DNA of 64,000 bases from Porphyromonas gingivicanis JCM 15907 (GTDB taxonomy: Bacteria; Bacteroidota; Bacteroidia; Bacteroidales; Porphyromonadaceae), in contig NZ_BAKX01000004.1 of assembly GCF_000614585.1 (NCBI RefSeq), positions 62,001 to 126,000 of the forward strand, given 5' to 3'. Shown in pieces: positions 1 to 10,054 of this stretch; position 1 is the first letter of the stretch, and each line of letters opens with the position of its first letter. A program made the translations under genes and the position numbers. The notes under the pieces are model-generated. The model was not told the DNA's origin. It ran no database searches and worked only from the letters and a program-made list of their open reading frames with translations.

Positions 1-2966
1 ATACGTTCAATCTTGTTGTGATGTCGGTTGTAACTATTGTTGGTTCTATCAAAATGAACAAAGATATTAGGATCATATCCATATTCTTCAAAAATTATAT
101 GTATAGCCCAATTTGACAACATCTCGATATCCTCCCCAAAACTAGAAAGATTAGATTGGAATACATATCTACCAAAATCACCATAGCTCCGCACACCATA
201 TTCAGGAGCCATAGATGATAAGATTGAATGCTGAACCCTGTATACGTCTAGTTCATTTTCTGGAATTGTTTTCCAATCTCTATCATACTTTGCGGTTATC
301 TCATCATTTGAAGGGATTTCTGGTAAAGAACCATCCGTAAATGGTACATGTATAGATTTCTTATCTATAGCTACGTCTAAGCCATAGCTAAGACCAAGCT
401 CTACAATATTACAAGCATAGTCGCGAACTAAAACATGTTCAGGAACGCACTTCTGAAGAAACACATTGTCGTATACCCACTTTGCTGTGGTACAACAACT
501 TTCTCTATCTTGCATTAGGAGTAACACCCCATAAATAGCACACCAAAGACGCTCTTGAATGTAAGGGTCATTAACGAAACTATATTTCTCCAGCAATGGC
601 AAAAGAAGATTCTTATGCTGAGTTAAGATATTCACAATAGCATGAGTGATGTAATCTCTCAGTTCTCTCCAAGTCGTGGCTAATCCCCAAATTAGAGTCT
701 CAAGGCATGCTTTAGCAATCTGATTATCTATTGATTTAAGAGTGTCGACCGAAGCCCCACACCCCCATCGAGCCAAATCCATGAGTTGCTTGCCATGTGC
801 CCATGGATCAGAAATAAAAACAGTCCATATTTCGTCTCTTTGCACCATGCTTAAATTCCACAGCACATCATAAAGAGTAAATCCATTTGAAGTTTCATCT
901 GCTCTGTAAGGACACGATAAGATAATTTCAAACAACAAACTGTATTCTTTTGCATCCTTAATCCTATGTATTAGCTCCTGACCTTTCTTTGTAAAAATAT
1001 CTCTCCATACCGAACTATTAATAAATGCTTGAAACGCCTTATCCTTATCCTTTTTCTCAACAAGTTCTATCAGCTCTGTATCTTTAGTCATTGGAATAAG
1101 AATAGCTAAAGGTTCAGTAAGATTACCCCAATGATAATCGAACCATTGCGATGCTGGAAGTTTAGAAATCATATATTCAGCAATGAAATAATCACCTAGT
1201 CTTTCAAAACCAAAGTTTACATAAGTAGTACCATTGTAGAGCTCCGTTCTTAATAACCCCTCATCAATCAGCAATTCAAAGAATTCATTGGGAGCCTTTG
1301 TATATTGAGCATCCTGAGCCAACCGCATCATTACGACTTGGTATTCGAGATACCAACGACTACCAGCTGTAACCATTAACTCTGCTACTGAACGCAGTGC
1401 TTTAATTACAAGATTTTGAGCTTCGTTATATTTAAAATCTATCGCTATTTCATGATTGGTATCATTACAGTACTCTAGAAGGGTTATCCAGAAATTTGTA
1501 AACACCAATGGACGATGACTTCTTTCATGATTGCGACAGTACTTGATTAAGAAAAGAGGATTTGAAAATTCCTCTCCATATATAGGCCAAGTCGGTTGCT
1601 CTATCCCGAAAGATGAGAACATGTACTCACAAGCTTCACGCTCATATCCTTTGAACCCATGGTGTTGATATACTGCGTATGCTGGATTGTGGGCAACATC
1701 ATAAAACCAATTTTTACGATCAGATATGCGGAAACTTATAACAAGGCGCAGGTACTCACATGACTCTATTTCTTGCAAAAAGGCCAACAGAAATTTGCTC
1801 CATAACTCCTCGCCAGCTCCTTCATTAATAGCATCAATAAATATTACCACAGGTTCTCCTATTCTCCTTCCATAATTATTGAGTTGCGTCAATAATTTCT
1901 CCTTCTTGCACTTGATATCCAATAACTCTCGAATTTGGGAGAGAGGATCAGATGATAGTGTGAAATGTTGCCCCAAAAGTAATATGGATGGCTCGTGAAT
2001 ACGTTTTCGTTGAGTTACCATATCTCCTATGAGATGGGATTTTCCCGTACCAGCAACACCTGTAACTATAATTGTATGATATTTCTTGAACTCAATCCAT
2101 CTATTGGAAAGCACTTTCTTTAGGGCATATCCATCTTCACGAATAGAATTCCCTTTTGTTTGAAATCCATCTCTATTGTTGTTCCCAGAATTATAATAAA
2201 GATCGTCAAATGCGGATAGAAATTCATTTACCGATTCTCTTAATTCAAGATAAGAAGTTACAGTTCCACTTAGGTTGTCCATATTCTCAACAAGAAGTCT
2301 ACATTGAGCTAAAATTTCAGAATAAGACAGTTCTTTATCTGTATTTCTAATAAATGATTTTAATGTATCCCTGAACCTTCCTATATCCTTTTTTAGTAAA
2401 GGCTTGAACTTATCAGTGGTGTGCAATGAAGCCAATGCGAAATCCATATTTTCAAATGGAAAATTTCGTTCTTCGGAATAACGTTTGTCTAGATTCTTTA
2501 TTTGCTTAGAATTTTGTTCTTCAAACCATTTCTGAGAAGGAGTGAAGTTAAATTCCTCATCAATCAGACTACATGCTTCAACTAGTTTTCGCAACTCTTC
2601 AGGTTTTCTCTTATTTGAATACCAAAGATAAAGATAATAGCCGACTGCAATTAATATGGCTATTCCAAAACTCAACCATTCAGAATTTTGGGACAGATAC
2701 CCCAAAAAGGTTATTTCTTTATCTGCGGAACGGACAGAAATGTGAACTCTCAGAAGTTGAGGTATAATACCTGCAAGAGCCGTCTCTGTTGCCATAAAAG
2801 TGTAGAACACGTTACGCTCAGCATGCTTCTTCAGAAATCCTACAATTATATTAGTCCATTCCTTCCAATTTGCCCTACGCACCTCTTTTATAACAAGAGC
2901 AATAAAAGTAAATCTGGCTACAAACCACAGGAACAAGGAAAAGAATATAATAAATACAATAATCAT
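1..2966 (-). CDS. Membrane-anchored STAND/NACHT-like P-loop NTPase, C-terminus beyond the window
   Basis: An uninterrupted minus-strand frame runs from an ATG at 2966 off the left edge, giving at least 988 residues. The N-terminus is hydrophobic (residues about 1-26), with a second membrane segment at about 97-117. A Walker A motif, GVAGTGKS, lies at residues 303-310, and a Walker B-like motif, VIFIDAINEG, at about 374-383 with Asp378. The rest looks helical, without repeats I can name. This layout (N-terminal module, central NTPase, long C-terminal sensor region) fits STAND ATPases of the NACHT/Avs type, which in bacteria often sense phage. It lies 136 bp downstream of hsdR on the same strand, so a defence role is inferred from context. 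The missing C-terminus prevents assignment to a named family. No strong Shine-Dalgarno site precedes the start. Confidence 0.75.
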   Translation of the reverse strand, partial: MIIVFIIFFSLFLWFVARFTFIALVIKEVRRANWKEWTNIIVGFLKKHAERNVFYTFMATETALAGIIPQLLRVHISVRSADKEITFLGYLSQNSEWLSFGIAILIAVGYYLYLWYSNKRKPEELRKLVEACSLIDEEFNFTPSQKWFEEQNSKQIKNLDKRYSEERNFPFENMDFALASLHTTDKFKPLLKKDIGRFRDTLKSFIRNTDKELSYSEILAQCRLLVENMDNLSGTVTSYLELRESVNEFLSAFDDLYYNSGNNNRDGFQTKGNSIREDGYALKKVLSNRWIEFKKYHTIIVTGVAGTGKSHLIGDMVTQRKRIHEPSILLLGQHFTLSSDPLSQIRELLDIKCKKEKLLTQLNNYGRRIGEPVVIFIDAINEGAGEELWSKFLLAFLQEIESCEYLRLVISFRISDRKNWFYDVAHNPAYAVYQHHGFKGYEREACEYMFSSFGIEQPTWPIYGEEFSNPLFLIKYCRNHERSHRPLVFTNFWITLLEYCNDTNHEIAIDFKYNEAQNLVIKALRSVAELMVTAGSRWYLEYQVVMMRLAQDAQYTKAPNEFFELLIDEGLLRTELYNGTTYVNFGFERLGDYFIAEYMISKLPASQWFDYHWGNLTEPLAILIPMTKDTELIELVEKKDKDKAFQAFINSSVWRDIFTKKGQELIHRIKDAKEYSLLFEIILSCPYRADETSNGFTLYDVLWNLSMVQRDEIWTVFISDPWAHGKQLMDLARWGCGASVDTLKSIDNQIAKACLETLIWGLATTWRELRDYITHAIVNILTQHKNLLLPLLEKYSFVNDPYIQERLWCAIYGVLLLMQDRESCCTTAKWVYDNVFLQKCVPEHVLVRDYACNIVELGLSYGLDVAIDKKSIHVPFTDGSLPEIPSNDEITAKYDRDWKTIPENELDVYRVQHSILSSMAPEYGVRSYGDFGRYVFQSNLSSFGEDIEMLSNWAIHIIFEEYGYDPNIFVHFDRTNNSYNRHHNKIER

Positions 2967-2994
2967 TTAGTTGGTGTGTTTATACTCAATAAGT

Positions 2995-3084
2995 TTAGTT
3001 ATTATAGTTATTATCGATAGCATCTATGAAGGATTTTAGTTCAATAATTAATGATTCTATACATTGGTCTTCTTGCATTATCAT
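2995..3084 (-). CDS. Possible 29-residue peptide between hsdR and the STAND NTPase gene
   Basis: A short minus-strand ORF begins with ATG at 3084, 18 bp after the hsdR stop, and ends 28 bp before the NTPase start. An AGGAAG sequence sits about 9 bases upstream of the ATG, a better ribosome site than most genes here have. The peptide is acidic (MIMQEDQCIESL at the start) and matches no family I recognise. It may be a real small protein, a leader ORF, or chance. Confidence 0.28.
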   Translation of the reverse strand: MIMQEDQCIESLIIELKSFIDAIDNNYNN

Positions 3085-3102
3085 TGCTACTTCCTATTAA
3101 CA

Positions 3103-6100
3103 CTACCCTCCTTGGTGATTTTCCTTGAAGTGCTCCACCTGCTCCATCACTTGGTCGATAACCTCGTCATTGTACTGAGGGGGATAGCCATTTTGGTGGA
3201 GACAAATGAATATCTTGTTGTTGAGGTCTGCACGGATATTACTATTATTGAGCCAGTCGGTAAAAGAGGATTGGATGTCTATCAGCTCCTTAATCTTCTT
3301 CGCCAATATCTTACACTTGTCATTGAAGATAAAACCATTCTCCTCTTTATCCTCTCCATACTCGAAATTGTACTTATCTCGTAAGTGCATTAAAATATCA
3401 TAGAATGCCTTTTCCTCAAAGGTCAGACCCAGATGTCGAAAACTCTCTCGATCCTTGCCGAGTTGTTTCAGCAAATCCAGAGCCTGCTTCGTTGCCTCTT
3501 CCATAATCTCAGAAACTGCTGTCGCTTGTGTATGCGAGGCTTCTTCTGCCGAAAGAGCAGATCGACGTTCGTGATACTTGTCCAATGTTTCCTTTAGCAA
3601 CTCCTCATACTTCTCTGCTGCGATTTTATTGGTATTCTTATACTCTCTAATGGCTTTGCGGAGCATCTTTACTAATACTTCCAACTTAGTTGCGGGTAGT
3701 TTGATACCCTCGAGTTGTGCTACAAACTCAGCACTAAAAATCTGTTCCTCCACATCGGTATCAAGAATACTGACCACAGAGTTACACACCAGAGCTTCCC
3801 TCACCATCTTCTCCACGGCTCTATTCATACTCTCAGCATCGTGCTTGTCACCAGAAGTCTTTCGAATATAAGAAGCTATCGCCATAAAGCATTGCGAGAG
3901 CGAAAGTAATTCGTGATTAAGGACAGCTGATGGCTGACAGATATCATACGCCACTCGAAGGCGTTTGATATGAGCTAAGAAATAACTTTGAGCGCTGACG
4001 GCTTTTGGAGGACGATTTCCTTGGTCTTTGTTCCATCCAGACGTTTGCGACTGGACATAATTGGCAGCTTCGGAAAGGCATTCCAGTCGCTCCAATGGCT
4101 TTGTATTCTTGTCGATGAAAGGAGTGAGGTCAAAGCCCACAAAGAGCTTTTTGATGAGGTCAATCTCTACGATGAGAGCTTCCAATGCCTGCTGTACATC
4201 ATCCTCACTTGGTCCAAAGTCTTCCCCTCCAAATCGACTCATTGCCTCCATCATATTCTTTCGGATACCGATATAGTCTATGACATACCCAAACTCCTTG
4301 CCTGCAAATTTACGGTTCACACGACTAATGGTCTGTATGAGCGTTTGTTTCTGCAATGGCTTATCGTTGTATAGATAGGTTAAGCAGGGGACATCGAAGC
4401 CTGTAATCCACATATCGACAACTATGACAATACGGAAGTTGGACTGCTCCATCTTGAATGCATCGTCGAGCAACTTTGTCCGACTTCTATCCCCCAGATA
4501 GTCATACATTTCTTTCGGGTCATCCTTTCCACGTGTTGCCACCATAGCAATGGTAGGCATTGGGGGCAGACTTCGTAACTCATCATCACTCAATAATGTA
4601 TCATCAGGAGACTTTCGCTCAACGAACCAGTCTGGATATAAGGACTCAAACTTCTTCAATAGATTGTATGCAATAGATCTTTTGCTGCACACAATCATAG
4701 CCTTTTGGGGTACATCCGACTTGTTGTTACAAGCCTGAGTATAGTGCTCTGCTATATCCTTGGCGAGTCGCTCCAGTCGCTCATCGTCCCCCAAGATAAC
4801 CTCCATAGCACTCATTGCCTTCTTGCTTGTCGCAATATCAGCCTCTGTCGCTCCCTCCTCTGCACACTGATTGTAGTAATGGTCTATTTCTTCAACTTTA
4901 GCCGTGTCGAGTGTAACCTTGGCGATGCGTGGGATATACTTCAAGTCTACGGTGATGCCATCATCAACAGCCTGCTTCATCGTATAGCTATCGACAATAC
5001 CACCAAAGACCTGTATCGTTTCATCTATGGGCGTACCAGTAAAGCCGACGAAAGTAGCGTTGGGGAAGGCAGTACGCAGATGCTCGGCATAAGGCTTCGT
5101 GACAAAAGCTCCTATTTGCTCAGCCTCTTTGGGTGATGTTCCCTCCTTGGCTGTATGCCGAACCTTGAGTTGAGTGTTGAGCCGTACTTGGCTACGATGA
5201 GCTTCGTCGGAAAAGCAAATAATGTTGTGTCGTGTATTGAGCAGCCCTATCTCCTCACAAAACTTCTGGATGGTACAGATAAAGAATCCTCCCGACTGCC
5301 GAAGGGACATTTCAGTTTTCAGGTTCTCTCGGTCAGCGATGATCTTGGCTGCACCTATCGAGAGAAAATCCTCAGAACGTAAGAATAGTTTGCCCGCTTG
5401 GGACTGCAAATCCTCACGGTCTACTATCATCACAATGGTAGGAGAGCCAAGTTCGGGACAACGCAAGGAGAGTTGGCGAGCCAAAAACATCATCGTGTAG
5501 GTCTTGCCACACCCCGTAGCCCCGAAGTAAGTACCTCCCTTGTTATCTTGCCTCTCAAATGCTTGAACTACACTCTCTCGAAGCATACGAGTCGCAAAGA
5601 ATTGAGGGTAGCGACAGACGACTTCTTCTTGCTTAGGATAGACCTCGTCTGGAAAGTAGATATAATCACGCACAATCTCCAGAAAACGCACAGGGGCATA
5701 CACTCCCGATACGATTGTACGCACTTGGTCCAAACCTTTCTCTGCTGCCTTGTCTTCGTTATTGACTTTCTTCCAAGCATAATAATGCTCATAGGGCGTA
5801 TAGGTCGTACCCAGTTTAGTATTGTTGGCGGTCGCATCGCTGATACAGGAGAGTGGACAGTATCGCAGTAGATGCGGTATATCCCTCATGTAGCGAGTGT
5901 GGATTTGCTGATAGGCATCTGCTATGGTTGCCGTGGCATCCGTAGGGTTCTTCAGCTCAAAGATACAGAGGGGGATACCATTGACAAAGAGTAGCACATC
6001 AGGAATACGCCTATCCCCTTGTATCCCATAGCCCACTTCGTATTGATTGACACAACGGAAGCGATTGTCCGAAGGGGTATCGAAGTCAATATACTCTATA

Positions 6101-6399
6101 TCGAAAATCTCGCCATCGGAGTGACGAGTATAGCGATAGCCCTCTCGCAGAAGACGATACGTATTGCGGAGTATATCAAAGTTAGTCTGTCCCCCTGTAT
6201 GCTGTAGGTGGCTGACAATTTCATCCAAATCATTAGCTTCCAATGTCGGATAGCGTTCTTGGAGGTACTGGTGTAAGTCTCTGGAAATAAGAATATCTCT
6301 ATTGTTCCGTCTTATATTACCTCCGTGCGTGTACTCCCATCCTTCCTGCTGTAGCAAGTCTATGAGGGCTTCCTCATATTCACTTTCATAAAACTTCAT
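3103..6399 (-). CDS. hsdR: Type I restriction enzyme, restriction/translocase subunit HsdR
   Basis: This is the motor and nuclease subunit of a type I restriction-modification complex. At 1098 residues it has the usual length. The N-terminal nuclease domain shows PDVLLFVNG at 133-141 followed by FELK at 147-150, the PD-(D/E)xK pattern. The SF2 translocase follows with Walker A GATGCGKT at 293-300, DEAH at 398-401, a GFTGTPI motif and a QTISRVNR motif VI. The C-terminal part is helical and would contact the methyltransferase. The gene follows hsdS by 15 bp and is the last hsd gene of a hipBST-hsdMSR run. The frame is intact, but type I HsdR needs HsdM and HsdS to act, and hsdM here is frameshifted. 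Confidence 0.96.
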   Translation of the reverse strand: MKFYESEYEEALIDLLQQEGWEYTHGGNIRRNNRDILISRDLHQYLQERYPTLEANDLDEIVSHLQHTGGQTNFDILRNTYRLLREGYRYTRHSDGEIFDIEYIDFDTPSDNRFRCVNQYEVGYGIQGDRRIPDVLLFVNGIPLCIFELKNPTDATATIADAYQQIHTRYMRDIPHLLRYCPLSCISDATANNTKLGTTYTPYEHYYAWKKVNNEDKAAEKGLDQVRTIVSGVYAPVRFLEIVRDYIYFPDEVYPKQEEVVCRYPQFFATRMLRESVVQAFERQDNKGGTYFGATGCGKTYTMMFLARQLSLRCPELGSPTIVMIVDREDLQSQAGKLFLRSEDFLSIGAAKIIADRENLKTEMSLRQSGGFFICTIQKFCEEIGLLNTRHNIICFSDEAHRSQVRLNTQLKVRHTAKEGTSPKEAEQIGAFVTKPYAEHLRTAFPNATFVGFTGTPIDETIQVFGGIVDSYTMKQAVDDGITVDLKYIPRIAKVTLDTAKVEEIDHYYNQCAEEGATEADIATSKKAMSAMEVILGDDERLERLAKDIAEHYTQACNNKSDVPQKAMIVCSKRSIAYNLLKKFESLYPDWFVERKSPDDTLLSDDELRSLPPMPTIAMVATRGKDDPKEMYDYLGDRSRTKLLDDAFKMEQSNFRIVIVVDMWITGFDVPCLTYLYNDKPLQKQTLIQTISRVNRKFAGKEFGYVIDYIGIRKNMMEAMSRFGGEDFGPSEDDVQQALEALIVEIDLIKKLFVGFDLTPFIDKNTKPLERLECLSEAANYVQSQTSGWNKDQGNRPPKAVSAQSYFLAHIKRLRVAYDICQPSAVLNHELLSLSQCFMAIASYIRKTSGDKHDAESMNRAVEKMVREALVCNSVVSILDTDVEEQIFSAEFVAQLEGIKLPATKLEVLVKMLRKAIREYKNTNKIAAEKYEELLKETLDKYHERRSALSAEEASHTQATAVSEIMEEATKQALDLLKQLGKDRESFRHLGLTFEEKAFYDILMHLRDKYNFEYGEDKEENGFIFNDKCKILAKKIKELIDIQSSFTDWLNNSNIRADLNNKIFICLHQNGYPPQYNDEVIDQVMEQVEHFKENHQGG

Positions 6400-6414
6400 T
6401 TTCGTTTACTTTCT

Positions 6415-7518
6415 TTAGTTATGTTCGGCGTACTGTAGCAGTGCTGGACATAGGGTTTGTAATTGTGCTCGAGCTTCGCTCGCAATCTTTTTTGCCTCCT
6501 CAATACAGTGATAAAGATTCACTATTGACTGCTGAACCTCAGGGGGAGGCAAGGCAATAGACACACGACACAGCTCCGTCCAATCAAAAGTTTCTCGAGC
6601 ACTTCCCCAAGAATGATATATTGCATAACGGTCGAATTCAGGTTTAGTCAATAACAAATATAGATACTCAATACTCAGTTTACGACTATCCCTAACACCG
6701 AGAACTTTATTTACAGAGGTTACCACGATAGATTCTCCTAACCTATTCAATGCACAAGCAAAACATTTTTCATTTTTTGTTGTCTGTACGTATGAAATAA
6801 ACATTGGAGGCACTATTTTATAGCCTGACAATTCGTTTTTATTTACCTTAGCTCCAGTTTCCTTAAACTCTTTGGCTACAGATACACTTTTAACGACTTT
6901 GATAGTATTATCTTGATTAAGCTGATTATATTCCTCGATGTACTTACCGAGTTCAACTGTTGGATATTTCTTCTTGCAGTCTACAATAAATGCTTGACAA
7001 GCCTCCGTAAGAGGAGCTATTAAGGCTTCGTTATCTTCGGCTAAACGCTTTAGTCCAGTATAAGTATCGACTAACTCTTGTTGTACTTCAATTGATGGCA
7101 ACGGAATACGAATATCTTGCATATTAGCCACACGGAAATAGTTACGTGCGGAGCCAATAGCATCATACCAACAATATCTTGCAAATTCTCCTCTCTTAAT
7201 ATACAAGTATAAGTATTCAGGAAGAAGTTTGTCTGGTTTATTGATATAAAATATTTCGTACAAAGAAGAGCAGATAGCCTTTTCATAATCTGTATTCAAG
7301 GCTATTGAATTTAACTCCATTCGTGCTGGATTGAATACAAAGTCTTTTTTATAGAAGACATTGTACAACATTGTATTTGCATCCAATTGTTTAGGAGGAA
7401 TAAACCCATCGCTAGTAACTCCTCTTATTGGAAGAGATAATCCGCTGTTCTTTTCCCGTCTTTGGGTTATATAGTCCCCGAGCCTTACCCACGGAGCTAT
7501 CTTATTCTTCGCAGTCAT
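6415..7518 (-). CDS. hsdS: Type I restriction enzyme specificity subunit HsdS
   Basis: This subunit sets the DNA target of the methyltransferase and restriction complex. The 367 residues split into two target-recognition domains, roughly residues 1-170 and 190-345. Each ends in a conserved spacer helix seen as LPSIEVQQELVD (about 145-156) and LPPPEVQQSIVN (about 323-334). Both halves contain the GSAR motif followed by an aromatic residue that is typical of these domains. It is slightly shorter than the common 400 residues but looks complete. Its start overlaps the end of hsdM by 17 bp, which implies translational coupling. I saw no flanking inverted hsdS copies, so shuffling of specificity is not suggested within this window. 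Confidence 0.94.
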   Translation of the reverse strand: MTAKNKIAPWVRLGDYITQRREKNSGLSLPIRGVTSDGFIPPKQLDANTMLYNVFYKKDFVFNPARMELNSIALNTDYEKAICSSLYEIFYINKPDKLLPEYLYLYIKRGEFARYCWYDAIGSARNYFRVANMQDIRIPLPSIEVQQELVDTYTGLKRLAEDNEALIAPLTEACQAFIVDCKKKYPTVELGKYIEEYNQLNQDNTIKVVKSVSVAKEFKETGAKVNKNELSGYKIVPPMFISYVQTTKNEKCFACALNRLGESIVVTSVNKVLGVRDSRKLSIEYLYLLLTKPEFDRYAIYHSWGSARETFDWTELCRVSIALPPPEVQQSIVNLYHCIEEAKKIASEARAQLQTLCPALLQYAEHN

Positions 7519-9092
7519 AGCCTAATTGTTTAAGTGCTTGACGTAACCTCTTATCATTCTCTCTTTGACGCTTGAGTAGGTCAGACACTGTGTTAGCTGT
7601 TGCGGTGAGTACTTGGTGGTAGTCAATCTGGCTATCCCTATCTACAAACTCGATATAACGACTGGGAACCAGTGTAAAGTCATTGGCTCGCAGTTCGTCT
7701 ATACCCACTGATCGATAGAGTTCGGGTTCGGCATATTGCGTACCGTCTGTGCCCTCTCTCTGCCAACGAAAATAGATGTCAGCGGCTTTACGTATTTGGT
7801 CTGATAGCAACTCTACCTTTTTCTTTTGTTCGCCTTTTACTGCATTGCTCGTCCATTGACGGAGATCCATAAATAAGATTTCTCCCGAGCGATTGCGTAG
7901 CCTTCGACCATGATGGGTGCCACCTCTCTTGTTTTGGTTAAGTATCCAGAGGGTAACGGATATATCTGTAGCGTAGAATAGCTCTCTGGGAAGTACGATG
8001 ATGGCTTCCACTTTGTCCCCTTCGATAAGTTTGCGACGTATCTCACTGGCATCACTGTCTCCCAGTGCGCCATTGGCAAGGAGGAAGCCGGCGACACCAC
8101 GCCCCGCTTTGAGCTTCGAGAGGATATGCAGTATCCACGCATAGTTGGCATTGCTCTCTGGTGGCACACCATAATCTGCCCATCGAGGATCGGTGCTGAG
8201 TGCCGTGTCGTACCACCGCTTGAGATTAAAGGGAGGATTAGCCATAATGTAATCAAAGGTGAGTCCTTTGTGTAGGTCGTTGGTGAAGGAGGAGGCATTC
8301 CGCTCGCCTAAGTGGTGCGAAATACCTCGCACCGCTAAGTTCATCTTAGCCAAACGATAGGTCGCAGGGTCGTTCTCTTGACCATATACATTGATTTGGG
8401 CGATGTCTCCACCCTTTTCCTCTACATACTTGGCACACTGCACAAACATACCACCCGAACCACAACAGATCGTAGAGTGTACCATCATAAGGCTCTATAA
8501 AGGCTGCTATCAGCTCTACAATATCGTGAGGGGTATAGAACTCACCCTCCTCTTTGGAGGCATTGACAGCAAAAGACTTGAGGAAGTATTCATAGACTCG
8601 TCCAATGAGATCTTTCTGCTCTCCGAAGACCTTGTGCGAAATCTTATTGACCTCATCCACCACCTTTTTGATGACACTCTTCTCTAAGTTTATCGAAGTG
8701 AATAGTCCTAAGCGCACACAGCCTTTGAGCGTATTGCCACTCTCCTCAAGACATTGGAGTGCATCGTCCAGCGTACTATTTAGCTTTTCACTCGGAGTTT
8801 CCAAGAAGAGACTCCATCGGGCCTTTTCGGGGACAAATGCAGTTCCTCCGTATGCTCGAGGGTTATTGAGGCGCATAGAGATGATATCCTCGTCAGTGAT
8901 CCCACTCTCTATGAAACTCTGACGCAATATCGCTTGAGCATCCTCAAACTTCTCACCGATGAAGCGGAGGAATACCAATGTCAAGAGTAGGTCTCTCTTG
9001 TCGTTGAGGGTGGCATTACTCCGGAGATAGTCTCGACAGTTGAATAGTATAGTTTCGAGACTGAATGTCTCTTCCTTTTTCTTTTTAGCCAT
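7502..9092 (-). pseudogene. hsdM: Type I methyltransferase subunit HsdM, frameshifted inside the SAM motif
   Basis: The N6-adenine methyltransferase subunit is split between two minus-strand frames. Frame one (9092 to 8346) gives the HsdM N-terminal helical domain and the start of the Rossmann fold as far as EPYDGTLYD. Frame two (to 7502) resumes at CCGSGGMFVQC and contains the catalytic NPPF in IMANPPFNLKRW. The expected junction is the SAM-binding motif I, DPCCGSGGM, so about two bases are missing, or one extra is present, near 8466-8468. No homopolymer lies there. If real, the break abolishes SAM binding and so modification and restriction. If it is a sequencing error, the system is intact. 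The start lies 4 bp after the hipT stop, and the end overlaps hsdS. Confidence 0.9.
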
Positions 9093-9096
9093 TCTA

Positions 9097-10054
9097 TTAT
9101 ATGCTTAAATTGAATGTTTCAAATCTATGTTTTATCAATGCAACATACCGCTCCTGCATCTCTCCAGGAAGGAAGCTCTGGCGGATGCAGGCTTCCCATT
9201 CGGGGAGGATGTGTTGGAAGCGAGCGAAAATATTGTCACACACTTTATCATCCAGTCCTGAGACTGTCATCGCTTCGAGGAAGTGTTGGCGAGTGAGTTT
9301 GCGCTTTTTTGCCACAGAGGGTCAGTGCCAATTCTTCTGTATCCTCAGGAATAACAAGTGCCGTAGACAGCAGGTCATAGGCTGGAGTAAGTTGATATTC
9401 GTTCCTCTCTGGAGCATAGAGCGAGTAATTCTTGAGGTGCATATCGGCATTACCTATCAGCCACGAAAAGAGTCCCCGCTCCCAGTACTTGACAAGATCA
9501 AGTTTCGGCACAGAGCTATACTTGGAGATCAGCTTGGCTACCTGCTCGTGTGAGCCTTTGTATTTATATTCGGTCAGACGCTCTGAGAGCTGGCACATAT
9601 CTTCCATTGGGAGCTTTTCCCCTTGCCCTGTTCGGTCTATGCGACGAGTGATGTAGCATAGTTCGCCATCGCTGAATCGCATCAGTCCATGAGGAACTGT
9701 CTCTATCTTGGCAATCTCAGCAAGGTGCATCGATACATCCTCCAGCTCGGGGAGATGCGGATAATGCTCTGTTTGAGGTTTAAGAATAAATCGCCCCCAT
9801 AAGCCCACAATGGTAAATTGCTTGGGGAAATGGCTCATCTGATCAAAATCAAGAGATAGCTTGGGTTGTACTCCTGTAATTGTGGTTTGTGAACGAACAA
9901 CCTCGTCTGCCAATGCTCGTACCTCACTACTTGTATAAGGCAATATCGGCGCTTGGTTTGTTCCAAACAATTTACGACAACACTTTGCATGGTAATCCAC
10001 CTCTCCATCAACCAAAGGTTCGTAGCAGTATAGGCATCTATTCTTCATCTTCAA
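9097..10054 (-). pseudogene. hipT: HipT-like serine/threonine kinase toxin, frameshifted near its C-terminus
   Basis: This is the kinase of a HipBST-type toxin-antitoxin system. The known E. coli O127 HipT phosphorylates tryptophanyl-tRNA synthetase; the target here is inferred only by family. Visible features: an N-terminal cysteine cluster (CLYC at 7-10, HAKCC at 22-26), a Gly-rich loop TTITGVQPK (57-65), lysine in FILKP (Lys92), catalytic GNADMHLKN (201-209, Asp204) and the metal-binding YDLL (Asp227). The frame from 10054 leaves the family pattern after LCGKK and stops at 9248. The remaining 70 or so C-terminal residues continue in the next frame to 9097. The break is at an A6 tract (9305-9310 on the plus strand), where five A would restore the frame. 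It overlaps hipS by 17 bp. Confidence 0.88.

Noticed and set aside
3988-5871. Several plus-strand frames of 70-157 codons
   Set aside because: They lie antisense to the intact hsdR gene, which has clear nuclease and helicase motifs; they show no family features of their own.
9304-9311. Possible programmed -1 frameshift site in hipT (A-run then G)
   Set aside because: Continuing into the downstream frame requires skipping one base (+1), not the -1 slip that such A6G sites support. An extra A or an error is simpler.
9248-9315. Separate small gene of 72 codons (9097-9315) after hipT
   Set aside because: Its sequence continues the HipA/HipT C-terminal fold from the A6 tract, so it is the frameshifted end of hipT rather than an independent gene.
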